Shown here: one piece after another, positions 39,342-48,259 of the stretch
Numbering within the stretch: the stretch's first letter is position 1
Layout of the letters: each line of letters begins with the position of its first letter
Source of the DNA: JAFMJV01 sp963814315
GTDB taxonomy: Bacteria; Chloroflexota; Limnocylindria; Limnocylindrales; CSP1-4
Length of the DNA stretch: 64,000 nucleotides
Assembly (NCBI GenBank): GCA_963814315.1
Contig: CAWFCG010000003.1
Location: 1,302,001 to 1,366,000 of the forward strand
Direction of reading: 5' to 3'
Notes under the pieces: model-generated
Database searches by the model: none
What the model saw: only the letters and a program-made list of their open reading frames with translations
Told to the model about the DNA's origin: nothing
Program-made: the position numbers and the translations under genes

Positions 39342-40054
39342 AGACCACGCTCCTCTCGAACCACCTTGAGCCACGGCAGGAACGGGCGGCGGTCCTTGCT
39401 GCCAGCTGCGACCGGGCGTCCCTTCTCGAAGAGGGCGCCGGTGGGACAGACCTGGACGCACTTGCCACAGCTGGTGCAGGTCGTGGACTCGCCCCAAGGG
39501 GCGCCCATGTCCGTCTGGACGCGAGTCTCGAGGCCGCGGTGCATGACATCCCAGGTGTGGGCGCCCTCGATCTCGTCGCAGACCCGTACGCAGCGAAGGC
39601 ACAGGATGCAGCGGTTGTGATCGATGGCAAAGAACTTGTGACTGGCATCGATGTCGACGTCAGGATTGATGCGGGGCAACTCGAAGTGTTTGATGCCGAG
39701 CTCGTCGGCCATGTTCTGCAGTTCGCAATGGTTGTTAGCGACGCACACGGCGCAGACGTGGTTGCGCTCCATGAACATCATCTCGGTGATGGCCTGGCGA
39801 TACTCCAGGAGCTTGTCAGAGTGGGCGGTGATCTCCATGCCCTCGGAGATCTTGGTCATGCAGGCGGCGGCAAGCTTGGGAGAGCCCGCGATCTCGACCA
39901 TGCAGAGGCGGCAGGCAGCACGGTCGGTGATGCCCTCCAGGTGGCACAGGCCGGGGATGTCGATGCCGTTCTCTTCGGCCACCTCCATCACGGTCTGGCC
40001 TTCGTTACCGGCGACATCCTTGCCGTCGATGGTCAGGGTGAAGACATCGCTCAT
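39338..40054 (-). CDS. hoxU: Hydrogenase diaphorase iron-sulfur subunit
   Basis: A 238-residue NuoG-N-terminal-like protein that passes electrons between HoxF and HoxY. It has a [2Fe-2S] site (Cys37, Cys48, Cys51, Cys65), a [4Fe-4S] site with NHVCAVCVANNHC, and two ferredoxin-type sites CILCLRCVRVC and CTSCGKCVQVCPTG. The ATG overlaps the hoxF stop (ATGA). Confidence 0.95.
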   Translation of the reverse strand: MSDVFTLTIDGKDVAGNEGQTVMEVAEENGIDIPGLCHLEGITDRAACRLCMVEIAGSPKLAAACMTKISEGMEITAHSDKLLEYRQAITEMMFMERNHVCAVCVANNHCELQNMADELGIKHFELPRINPDVDIDASHKFFAIDHNRCILCLRCVRVCDEIEGAHTWDVMHRGLETRVQTDMGAPWGESTTCTSCGKCVQVCPTGALFEKGRPVAAGSKDRRPFLPWLKVVREERGL

Positions 40055-41704
40055 GCCACTACCTCGGCTGGCTTCTCGATCTGACAGACGCCCGCGGGAC
40101 AGGTCTTGTCCACGATGTGAGCCATGTACTCATCGCGGAAGTAGCGCAGCGTGCTGAAGATGGGGTTTGGGGCGCCTTGGCCCAGGCCGCAGAGCGACAT
40201 CTTCTGGACGATGCCGGCCAGCCGTTCGAGCTGAGCCAGGTCGTCCTCGGTGGCGAGGCCCTTGGCGATGAGGTCCAGGAGCATCCACATCTGCGTGGTG
40301 CCGACACGACAGGGCGTGCACTTGCCGCACGACTCGTCGCGGCAGAAGTCCTGGAAGTAGCGGGCGACATCGACCATGCAGGAGGTGTCGTCCATGACGA
40401 TCATGCCGCCCGAGCCCATGAACGATCCCAGCTCGATGAGCGACTCGTAGCTGACCGGGGTGTCCAGGTGCTCGGCCGGGATGCAGCCGCCCGACGGGCC
40501 GCCGGTCTGCACCGCCTTGAAGGGGCGACCATCGATGATGCCGCCGCCGATGTCGAAGATGATCTCCCGCAGGGTCATGCCCATGGGCACCTCGACCATG
40601 CCGGTGTTGACGACGCGCCCGGCCAGCGCGAAGACCTTGGTGCCCTTCGACTTGCCCACGCCGATCGTCGGCGTACTTCTCGGGACCGTCGCGCAGGATG
40701 GCCGGGATGCTGGCCAATGATTCGACGTTGTTGATGAGCGTGGGGCTGCCCCACAGACCGGCCACCGCGGGATACGGCGGACGCGGACGCGGAGTGCCGC
40801 GCCGGCCCTCCACCGAGGCGATGAGTGCGGTCTCCTCGCCACACACGAAGGCACCGGCGCCCAGCCGGACCTGCACGTTGAAGGCGAACGAGGTGTCCAT
40901 GATGTTGTCGCCGAGGTAACCGGCTCGTTGCGCCAGCCGGATGGCCGATTGCAAGCGCTTGACCGCCAGCGGGTACTCCGCGCGGCAGTAGACATAGCCC
41001 TCATTGGCGTGGACCGCGAAGGCCGCGATGGCCATGCCCTCCAGGACCCGGAAGGGGTCGCTCTCGAGAACGCTGCGATCCATGAACGCGCCAGGGTCAC
41101 CCTCGTCGGCGTTGCAGATGACGTACTTCTTGTCACCGGAGGCCTTGGCCACGGTGGTCCACTTGAGACCGGTGGGGAAGCCGGCGCCGCCACGACCGCG
41201 CAGGCCGCTCGCGGAGACCTCGTCGCGGACCTCGGACGAGCTCATCTCGGAGAGCACTCGGCGCAGGGCCTGGAAGCCGCCTTCCGCGATGTAGTCCTCA
41301 AGTGACTCTGGGTCGACCTTGCCGAAGTTCTCCGTGGCCACCCGGACCTGCTTCTCGAAGAAGGGGCCCTGCGGCTGGCGCTTGGCATCGGGCTTGACCT
41401 TGCCCAGAGCGGCGACGAGCGGATCGACGTTGTCCGGGCTGACGTGCTCGAACATCTCACCGGTCTCGGCGATCTCGACCAGCGGGCCGGCGGCGCAGAG
41501 GCCCAGGCAGCCGACGCGCTTGATGACGATGTCATCCTTGCCTTCGGTCAGCTCACGCAGGCGCGTGGTGATCTCGGTGGCGTTGCCGGAAACGCAGCTG
41601 GCAGCTTCGCAGACGCGGGCCGTCGCGCGCGTCGGGCCGGCGCTCTCGCCGATGTTGATGGTGCGGTGACGCTTGGGGCGCTCCACCGCTGCGGTGTCGG
41701 TCAC
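40051..41704 (-). pseudogene. hoxF: Hydrogenase diaphorase subunit HoxF, one-base frameshift
   Basis: The NADH-binding subunit is split into two frames. The first (from GTG 41704) carries a thioredoxin-like [2Fe-2S] part (CLGLCAAGP), the FMN loop GRGGAGFPTG and the NADH loop ICNADEGDPGAFMDR, up to ILRDGPEKYAD. The second continues with GVGKSKGTKVFALAGRV and ends with the [4Fe-4S] site ESCGKCTPCR. Removing one C at about 40666 on the plus strand restores YADIGVGKSKGT, the family sequence. Both halves look otherwise intact, and hoxE, U, Y, H and W are undamaged, so a sequencing error or a very recent mutation is likelier than old decay. Confidence 0.88.
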
Positions 41705-42192
41705 ATCGCCTCCAATTCAGCCATGAGCTGGTCGGTCTTGGCCTTGCCTCGCATGACGCCATCGACGACGACCGCGGGAGCCAGGCTGCAGGCGCCGATG
41801 CAGCGCGCGGTCAGCAGTGAGAGCTTGCCGTTCGCGGTCGTGCCCTTGGGCTTCACGCCGAGGTTCGATTCGAAGGCGCTCAGGATGTCGCCGGCGCCGT
41901 TGATGTAGCAGGCGGTCCCGGTGCACACGACACAGGTGTGATCGCCCTGCGGCTTGAGTGTGAAGAACGAGTAGAAAGTGGCGACACCGAAGACTCGGGA
42001 GTGCGGGACACCCAGCGTGTCACCGACGAACTCCAGGGCATCATCGTCAAGATAGCCGAAGGCTTCCTGTGCGGCGTGGAGGGCCTCGATGAGCGCTTCG
42101 GGTCGATCGCCCAGGCGCCGCATGCGCGTGGCGACGATCTTCCACCGCTTGTCATCGTTGGGCGGTGCTGGCTTGGTATACGGGATCGGCAT
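41701..42192 (-). CDS. hoxE: Hydrogenase diaphorase [2Fe-2S] subunit
   Basis: A 163-residue NuoE-like protein with four cluster cysteines: Cys90 and Cys95 (VCTGTACYI), Cys131 and Cys135 (ARCIGACSLAP). First gene of the hox operon; its presence marks the five-subunit HoxEFUYH form. ATG preceded by GAAAGGGG. Its stop overlaps the hoxF GTG. Confidence 0.95.
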   Translation of the reverse strand: MPIPYTKPAPPNDDKRWKIVATRMRRLGDRPEALIEALHAAQEAFGYLDDDALEFVGDTLGVPHSRVFGVATFYSFFTLKPQGDHTCVVCTGTACYINGAGDILSAFESNLGVKPKGTTANGKLSLLTARCIGACSLAPAVVVDGVMRGKAKTDQLMAELEAM

Positions 42193-42318
42193 ACGCCCCT
42201 TTCGGGTTCGCTATCGGACGAGCTTCGCCCGTGGCCCAGCCGTATACAGGGGGACCTGGCGGGGGCCACCGGTCGTGCCCATCAATCATACGGACTCAGC
42301 TCAGCCGATTTGGGTGCC

Positions 42319-42345
42319 GTGCGGCCTATTTCGGATGGGCCGCAC
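42319..42345. promoter_or_regulatory. Inverted repeat upstream of hoxE
   Basis: GTGCGGCC (42319-42326) and its complement GGCCGCAC (42338-42345) lie 127-153 bp before the hoxE start, in a 445-bp gap that also holds repeat copy B. It may be an operator or part of a terminator for readthrough. I could not define a convincing -35/-10 pair for hox. Confidence 0.35.
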
Positions 42346-42420
42346 GTCCATCGGCCGCGTGTCCCGAGCCCGGCCACGTGTCGATCCCCGCAACGCGGAT
42401 GGCCCATTCGCGGATGACGC

Positions 42421-42560
42421 ATTTCCGACACGCGGGACAACGCGACTGCCCGGACCGCCGGCTCACGGTTCTTCCCGCTGTGCGGGAGGCAGGGCCATGC
42501 CCTCCTGTGGCGCGGGACATCCCGGCATCTCATGGCGAGTATCGGTCCGACTGGCCCGCT
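42421..42560. repeat. Hairpin-array repeat, copy B
   Basis: Core GGGACAACGCGACT at 42434-42447, then TCCCGC-tgt-GCGGGA (42473-42487) and a third weaker GC hairpin near 42555-42570 (CCCG-ctgaa-CGGG). Order and spacing match copy A (GACCGCC between core and second hairpin, GCCATGCC after it). It lies between the stop of UroD copy 4 and the hox promoter region. Confidence 0.7.
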
Positions 42561-42637
42561 GAACGGGAACCCGGTCGTATCCGCGCGACCGTGCCAGCGC
42601 TATCGTGCCGCACGCGGGCCAAGTGCCCCGCGCCGAC

Positions 42638-43759
42638 TCAGCTGTAGTGGGTCTCGCGGATGGTGTCGATCATGGCCCAGAAGTTCTCCGGCGGCGTATC
42701 CAGCTGGACGTGGTGGGTGGGGCCAAGGATGAGCCCGCCGCCCGCACCGATGGTGGCGACCCGCCGGCAAATCTCCGCGCGTACATCGTCGGGCGTGCCG
42801 AAGGGCAGCGTCTTCTGCTCGTCGAGCGAGCCCCAGAAGAGCAGCCGGTCTCCGTAGTCGCGCTTGAGCTCGGCCGGGTCCATGCAGGCCGGCTGCACCG
42901 GGTTGAGGATGTCGATGCCGATCTCGATGAGTTCGGGGATGACATCGCGCACGTCCCCATCAGTGTGATAGGCGACCTTGACGTCGGGATTGATGGCCTT
43001 GACGCGGCGGACCAGCTCAGCCATGCGCGGCTTCAGGAAGCGGCGCCACGTGGCGGGTGAGAAGAGCATGCCCTTCTGCGAGCCGATGTCGTCACCGGTC
43101 CAGATCATGTCCACACCCATCGAGGTCAGCTTCTCAGCCGCCGCAAGGTGGTAGCGGAAGGGAATCTCCAGGATGCGGTCGGCCAGCTCCGGGTTCATGA
43201 CCAGGTCCATCAACAGCCGCTCGTAGCCGCGCAGTGCCCAGGCCGTCTCGAAGATGGTGGTGACGGTCACGCCGACGATCCAGTACTCGTCGCCGTACTC
43301 CCGGAGAACGCGTTCCGAGTCGAGGTAGAGTTCCGGCCGCGACGGATCCGGTGGCACGTACGAGTCGATGGCCGAATCCTCGGCCAAGGGGAAGCCCACC
43401 ATCTCGGTGTAGTGCCCGATCCCGAATCGGGTCTGGTAGGGGTGCTCCTGCCATGTGACACCCCACTCGTCGGTGTAGGTGCCATGGCCGGCGTAGTAGT
43501 TGTTGGCCCAGCCGACCGAGGTCAGGATGAGGTCGGAATCGATGGCTCGCTCAAGCTCGTAGGTGTTGCCGCCACCGTGGGGGTTGTGCTCTCCCCCACG
43601 TGCGACGTTGAGCTCACCCGAGGAATTCCCAAGCAGACCGCGGGCGCTCATGTCCGTCCGCAGCCGATCGGCGAACTCCGGGGTGAAGCTGATCTGCATG
43701 GGGCAGCGATCGGGCTCCTCGCGCGCGAGGGCCATCGCCACCCGGTCACGGTGGCGCAT
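42638..43759 (-). CDS. UroD-family methyltransferase-like protein 4
   Basis: A 373-residue UroD-superfamily protein, encoded two bases after a corrinoid protein gene, the classic pairing of a methyltransferase with its corrinoid carrier. The motif that holds His-x-Cys in the other copies reads YHTDGDVRDVIPELIEIGIDI, so the Cys is replaced by Asp and zinc binding, if any, must differ. WGSLDEQKTLPFGTPDDV and GPTHHVQLDTP follow. It may move a methyl group from a methylated substrate to the corrinoid protein. Confidence 0.84.
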   Translation of the reverse strand: MRHRDRVAMALAREEPDRCPMQISFTPEFADRLRTDMSARGLLGNSSGELNVARGGEHNPHGGGNTYELERAIDSDLILTSVGWANNYYAGHGTYTDEWGVTWQEHPYQTRFGIGHYTEMVGFPLAEDSAIDSYVPPDPSRPELYLDSERVLREYGDEYWIVGVTVTTIFETAWALRGYERLLMDLVMNPELADRILEIPFRYHLAAAEKLTSMGVDMIWTGDDIGSQKGMLFSPATWRRFLKPRMAELVRRVKAINPDVKVAYHTDGDVRDVIPELIEIGIDILNPVQPACMDPAELKRDYGDRLLFWGSLDEQKTLPFGTPDDVRAEICRRVATIGAGGGLILGPTHHVQLDTPPENFWAMIDTIRETHYS

Positions 43760-43761
43760 GG

Positions 43762-44397
43762 CTACTTGGCCGCGGCCAGCAGCTCCTGGGCCACGACCGC
43801 AGCGGTAGCGGCATCCTTGGCGAAGCCGTCGGCCCCGATCTCGGCGGCGAACTCATCGGTCACCGGAGCCCCACCGACCATGATCTTGGCCTTTGGATCG
43901 ACCGCACGGATGGCGGCCACCGCGTCCTTCATGCCCACCATGGTGGTGGTCAGCAGGGCACTGATGCCGACGAGGGCGGCACCGTGCTCCTTGGTGGCAT
44001 CGGCGAAGGCCTGGGGGCTGACGTTGGTGCCCAGATCGACGATGGCGAAGTTGGCGCCTTTGAGCATCATGCCCACGAGATTCTTGCCGATGTCGTGGAG
44101 GTCACCCTGCACGGTGCCGATGACCGCGGTGTACTCGGGCTTGTGACCACCCGCCACGAGGAGCGGCTCGAGCAGCTCGCTGCCGGCCTTCATGGCATGG
44201 GCGCTGATGAGCATCTCGGGCACGTAGACGCCGTCGTTACAGGCGAAGCGGCGGCCGATCTCGGTCATGGCCGCGGTCATGGCATCGAGGATGACCGTGG
44301 GCTCGGTGCCATCGTCGATGGCGGCCTGGGTCAGGGTCACCGTCTCAGCGCGGTTACCGGCCTCGACGGCAGCGGTCAGTGCAGCTAGGTCAGCCAT
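43762..44397 (-). CDS. Corrinoid (B12-binding) methyl carrier protein
   Basis: A 211-residue protein of the MtaC/MtbC type: an N-terminal helical cap (residues about 1-85) and a Rossmann B12 domain with the axial-histidine motif GDLHDIGKNLVG and the S-x-L and GG loops (ISALLTTTM, MVGGAPV). It should carry the methyl group between UroD-type transferases. AGGAGG precedes the ATG at 44397. No reductive activator (RamA-like) is visible. Confidence 0.93.
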   Translation of the reverse strand: MADLAALTAAVEAGNRAETVTLTQAAIDDGTEPTVILDAMTAAMTEIGRRFACNDGVYVPEMLISAHAMKAGSELLEPLLVAGGHKPEYTAVIGTVQGDLHDIGKNLVGMMLKGANFAIVDLGTNVSPQAFADATKEHGAALVGISALLTTTMVGMKDAVAAIRAVDPKAKIMVGGAPVTDEFAAEIGADGFAKDAATAAVVAQELLAAAK

Positions 44398-44501
44398 GGA
44401 TCGTGCTCCTCCTGGTGTTGGTTGCTCCCGTATACGACACAGCATCGCGCCACGCCCGGACCTTGGTATGGGCCGGATGGCCCGATGGCATGGTCAGACT
44501 C

Positions 44502-45452
44502 TCATGACAGTCGCAAGCGTACCCACCAGCGCAGTTCCGCGCCGGGCGCCAGCGCGCGCTCCTTGCCGTCGGCCATGGCGGCAGCGAGGTGGTCGTGCAT
44601 GGAGGTGCAGGGCTCAAGGGCCACCTGCTCCACCGGCGCCTCACCCAGTGGCCAGCCACCGTAGGCCTGCCAGATGCGCAGGACCGGGGCGAACTGGTGA
44701 TCCCACTCGAAACCCAGGCGGGCCCCGTCGGGCGCTACGACCGCAGCACCCTCGGCCGCAGCGGCGTAGACGACCGTGGCCCAGCCCTCCTCAGTGCTGA
44801 CCCGTGACAGATCAAGCTCCCGCCCGTCGGCCGTGGTCGCCCGTGGCCAAGGCAGCTCCACGGGCAGGTCGATGCCCATGGTCGTCGAGGATACGACATG
44901 GGTCACGCCAGGAAGGTCGATGCGACAACCCGGCTCGAGCGCCAGCACACCGTGCTGTGCCCAACTGATCGGCAGCGGATCGTTAGCATGGCTCACGATC
45001 GCGTACTCAGCCAGCACTGTCTGATCGTCGTCGAACGAGAGGCGGCGATGCATGCGGTAGTCCCAACGTGGCACGCTCCAGGTGTGCTCCACGGCACCAT
45101 GCACCTCGTCCAGTGTGAGATAGGCGCCCCGTCCCCATTGGTCGCCATGGTCGCGCAGCGGACGGCCATCGGGAGTCAGCGGGTCAGCGCAAACCGACGT
45201 CGTCGGTAGGCACTCGTCCCAACCGAACGACTCAGGGCCACCGAAGACCACGTCCTCCTGCGCCCAGGCCATCTGCTGCAGCTCCGCGGGCGGCGAACCC
45301 TGGAGCAGCCACTCGCGGTCACGACGCTTGTCGCGCAGGGAGACGACGCGCGCGCCGACCTCCCCCACGACTTCCAGCTCCGCCGCATCGGTCGAGAGCC
45401 TGATCGAGGGCCACTCGCCCCACGTTTCGTGGCTGATGGCTGCCTTCACCAT
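44502..45452 (-). CDS. Aldose-1-epimerase-like (galactose mutarotase fold) protein
   Basis: A 316-residue beta-sandwich protein of the mutarotase superfamily. It aligns in outline (GARVVSLRDKRRDREWLL near the start, GFEWDHQFAPVLRIWQAYGGW near the end), though the family His/Glu pair is not certain. Expected to act on the anomeric centre or an unknown sugar group. It follows the sugar permease gene with 19 bp between, so it belongs to the ABC operon. Confidence 0.7.
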   Translation of the reverse strand: MVKAAISHETWGEWPSIRLSTDAAELEVVGEVGARVVSLRDKRRDREWLLQGSPPAELQQMAWAQEDVVFGGPESFGWDECLPTTSVCADPLTPDGRPLRDHGDQWGRGAYLTLDEVHGAVEHTWSVPRWDYRMHRRLSFDDDQTVLAEYAIVSHANDPLPISWAQHGVLALEPGCRIDLPGVTHVVSSTTMGIDLPVELPWPRATTADGRELDLSRVSTEEGWATVVYAAAAEGAAVVAPDGARLGFEWDHQFAPVLRIWQAYGGWPLGEAPVEQVALEPCTSMHDHLAAAMADGKERALAPGAELRWWVRLRLS

Positions 45453-45471
45453 TCGGCTATCCCTCCGACGC

Positions 45472-46593
45472 TCAGGCGGCGGCCGTGCGGGTACGCGCGC
45501 GCTCGGCACGGGCTTGGCGCCACTGCGCCAGTGCCACCGCAGCGATGAGCAGCACGCCCAAGGCCACACGCTGGTAGAACGTGCCTACGCCCAGCAGGTT
45601 CATGCCGTTGTTGAGCACACCCACCAGCAGCACCGCCAGCACCGTGCCCACGATGGTGCCCTTGCCACCCGTGGTGGCGGCGCCGCCGAGGAACACCGCG
45701 GTGATGGCCTGCAGCTCGAAGCCGACGCCGTTGATGGGATTGCCCGAGGTGGTGCGGGCGGTCAGCAGCACACCCGCCAGGCCAGCCGTGGCGCCGCAGA
45801 GCATGTACATGCCGATCTTCAGGCGCGTGAGGTTCATACCGGCCAGGCGCGCGGCGACTTCGTTGCCGCCGATGGCGTAGACGGCTCGGCCGAAGTCGGT
45901 GTACTTCATGATGATGTGGTAGATCACCGCCACCAGGATGAAGACCAGGAAGAGGATGGGTACGCCGGTCCAGCCGCGACCGCCAAGGGCCGGCAATGGC
46001 GCATCGGGGAAGAGTCGGCCCGTGGCCAACCACGTGAAGTCGGGCTGGGTGACCACCCCGACTGGCTTGCCGTCGGGCGCCAGCAGGAAGGCCAGGCCAG
46101 CGAACGCAGCCAGCGTGCCGAGGGTGGCGATGATGGGGTTCACGTGCAGCTTGGTCACGATCAAGCCGTTGATGACGCCGAGGCCGACGCCGGTGAGGAT
46201 GCCCACCAGGATGGCTGCCGGCAGCGAGCCCTGGAGGAACGGCAGCGGGATCTCGAAGCCGCCGGGCATGGTGATGGCACCCATGGCGATGGCTGACGCC
46301 ACCGTCACTGAGGCCACCGAAGCGATCGAGCCGACGGAGATGTCGAGCATGCCGGCCACGATGACGACGGTCTCACCGATGGCCAGCAGGCCCACGATGA
46401 CGATGGACTGACTGAGGCTGTTCATCAGGTTCTGCCAGCTCAGGAACAACGGCTGCAGCCAGACGATGACAGCGATGATGCCGATGAGCGCGAAGACCAG
46501 CGAGAGGTTGTCGACGCCGACGATGTTGATGATGCGACGGATGGGACTGACCCGCTCGTCGCCCGGCAGCGCGGCTGGCTGCGTCTCGCTCAT
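45472..46593 (-). CDS. Sugar ABC transporter permease (RbsC type), second system
   Basis: A 373-residue membrane protein with about ten helices, containing GETVVIVAGMLDISVGSIAS and AVYAIGGNEVAARLAGM of the BPD_transp_2 family. An extra loop of about 35 residues (DFTWLATGRLFPDAPLPALGG) lies between helices. Start overlaps the ATPase stop (ATGA). Confidence 0.93.
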   Translation of the reverse strand: MSETQPAALPGDERVSPIRRIINIVGVDNLSLVFALIGIIAVIVWLQPLFLSWQNLMNSLSQSIVIVGLLAIGETVVIVAGMLDISVGSIASVASVTVASAIAMGAITMPGGFEIPLPFLQGSLPAAILVGILTGVGLGVINGLIVTKLHVNPIIATLGTLAAFAGLAFLLAPDGKPVGVVTQPDFTWLATGRLFPDAPLPALGGRGWTGVPILFLVFILVAVIYHIIMKYTDFGRAVYAIGGNEVAARLAGMNLTRLKIGMYMLCGATAGLAGVLLTARTTSGNPINGVGFELQAITAVFLGGAATTGGKGTIVGTVLAVLLVGVLNNGMNLLGVGTFYQRVALGVLLIAAVALAQWRQARAERARTRTAAA

Positions 46594-48179
46594 TGCTTCT
46601 CCCCTCCGGCCGCTGCTGCCTCGGCGGCCGCCCGGCGTGCCTTGAGGTGCTCGTGCATGGCCAGCTCGAGCACCTGCTTCTCGGTCGTCCCTGGTCCGGG
46701 TAGCTCGCCGGTGATGCGACCACCCTGCATGACGATGATGCGGTCGGACATGCCCAGCACTTCAGGCAGCTCCGATGAGATGAGCATGATGGCGAGGCCC
46801 TCGTTGGCCAGCGCATCGATGAGCCGGTAGATCTCCGCCTTGGCACCGACGTCGATGCCGCGGGTGGGCTCGTCGAGGATGAGGATCTTGGGCTTGGCTG
46901 CCAGCCAGCGTGCCAGCACCACCTTCTGCTGGTTGCCGCCGGACAGCTTGCCGACTTCCTGATCGAGGGAGGGCGTGCGTACGTTGAGCCGTTCCACGTA
47001 GTCAGCGGCGATCTGGCGCTCAAGGCGACGCTGCACCATGCGAAAGCGGGTCAGCCGCCGCAAGATGGCCATGGTGGTGTTCTCGAGCACGCTGCGGATG
47101 AGCACCAGGCCCTCGCGCTTGCGGTCCTCGGGCGCGAAGCCGATGCCCTCACGGATTGCCACGCTGGGCTGGCTGATGTTGACCTCACGTCCCTCGATGG
47201 ACACGCTGCCCGATGTCATCGGCAGCTCACCGAAGATGACCTTGGCCAGCTCGCTGCGGCCGGCACCGATGAGCCCCGCGAAGCCCACGATCTCACCGGC
47301 CTTGATGTCGAACGAGACGCCCTTGTGCCAGTCGCTCTTGATGTCATGCACCTCGAGCACGACGCGGTCCGAGGCGGCCGGGTGGCGGTCGAACACCTCA
47401 CCCAGGTCACGACCGACCATGCTGCGCACGATCTCGTCTTCGGTCAGGCCTTCCGCCTGGCTGACCATCACCAGCTTGCCATCGCGCAGGATGGCCACCC
47501 GATCGGCCAGTTGCAGGATCTCGTGCAGTCGGTGACTGACGTAGATGATGGCCACGCCCTCAGCCTTCAGGCGGCGCACCAGGGCAAAGAGTCGGTCGAC
47601 CTCGTCGTCGGTCAGCGACGAGGTGGGCTCATCGAGCGCCAGGATGCGCATCTTGGACTTGACCGCCCGCATGATCTCGACCAGCTGCCGCTGCGCCGAT
47701 GAGAGCTCGTCACCCATGCGACCACGGGGCAGCACCTTCTCGAAACCGTACTCGGCCAGCTCCGCTGCGGTGCGCCGGTTGAGCTCGCGGCGGTCGATGA
47801 AGGGACCGCGCTTTGGCAGCTCGCCGGCGAAGATGTTCTCCGCCACATCGACCCCGGGGATGATCTCCGGCTCCTGGTAGATGACACGGATGCCGGCCGC
47901 GCGGGCCTCCCGCGGGTTGTTGAAGCGCAGCTCCTCCGAATCGATGGTGAGCGTGCCCACGTCCGGCTGGTAATCCCCGTTGAGGATCTTCAGCAGTGTG
48001 GACTTGCCGGCGCCATTCTCGCCCAGGAACGCGAGCACCTCGCCGGGGCGCACGTCGAGCGAGACGTCGTCGAGCGCCTGCACGTTGGGAAAGGCCTTGC
48101 TGACGCCGCGGATCTCGAGGACGCCGGAACCACCGTTCGACGCGGCTGCGGGGGCCTCGGGAGGCGCGGTCAGAGTCAT
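46590..48179 (-). CDS. Sugar ABC transporter ATP-binding protein, second system
   Basis: A 529-residue double ATPase. NBD1: Walker A GENGAGKST, signature LSSAQRQ, Walker B ILALDEPTSSL. NBD2: degenerate loop GLIGAGRSEL, signature LSGGNQQK, Walker B ILILDEPTRGID. The C-terminus is an Ala/Glu-rich tail. Works with the permease and binding protein on either side. Confidence 0.94.
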   Translation of the reverse strand: MTLTAPPEAPAAASNGGSGVLEIRGVSKAFPNVQALDDVSLDVRPGEVLAFLGENGAGKSTLLKILNGDYQPDVGTLTIDSEELRFNNPREARAAGIRVIYQEPEIIPGVDVAENIFAGELPKRGPFIDRRELNRRTAAELAEYGFEKVLPRGRMGDELSSAQRQLVEIMRAVKSKMRILALDEPTSSLTDDEVDRLFALVRRLKAEGVAIIYVSHRLHEILQLADRVAILRDGKLVMVSQAEGLTEDEIVRSMVGRDLGEVFDRHPAASDRVVLEVHDIKSDWHKGVSFDIKAGEIVGFAGLIGAGRSELAKVIFGELPMTSGSVSIEGREVNISQPSVAIREGIGFAPEDRKREGLVLIRSVLENTTMAILRRLTRFRMVQRRLERQIAADYVERLNVRTPSLDQEVGKLSGGNQQKVVLARWLAAKPKILILDEPTRGIDVGAKAEIYRLIDALANEGLAIMLISSELPEVLGMSDRIIVMQGGRITGELPGPGTTEKQVLELAMHEHLKARRAAAEAAAAGGEKQ

Positions 48180-48204
48180 GGCATCACCACGGTCCTGTGG
48201 GTAC

Positions 48205-48245
48205 GGTGTCGCGGGGCCCGGTTCGTGGCCGGACCCCGCGACACC
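48205..48245 (-). terminator. Hairpin between binding-protein and ATPase genes, second system
   Basis: GGTGTCGCGGGG (48205-48216) and its exact complement (48234-48245) give a 12-bp stem, extendable inward by CCGG pairs. It stands between the binding-protein stop (48260) and the ATPase start (48179), the same place as the hairpin at 19700. Confidence 0.7.
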
Positions 48246-48259
48246 AGTTCAGGTCTGGA

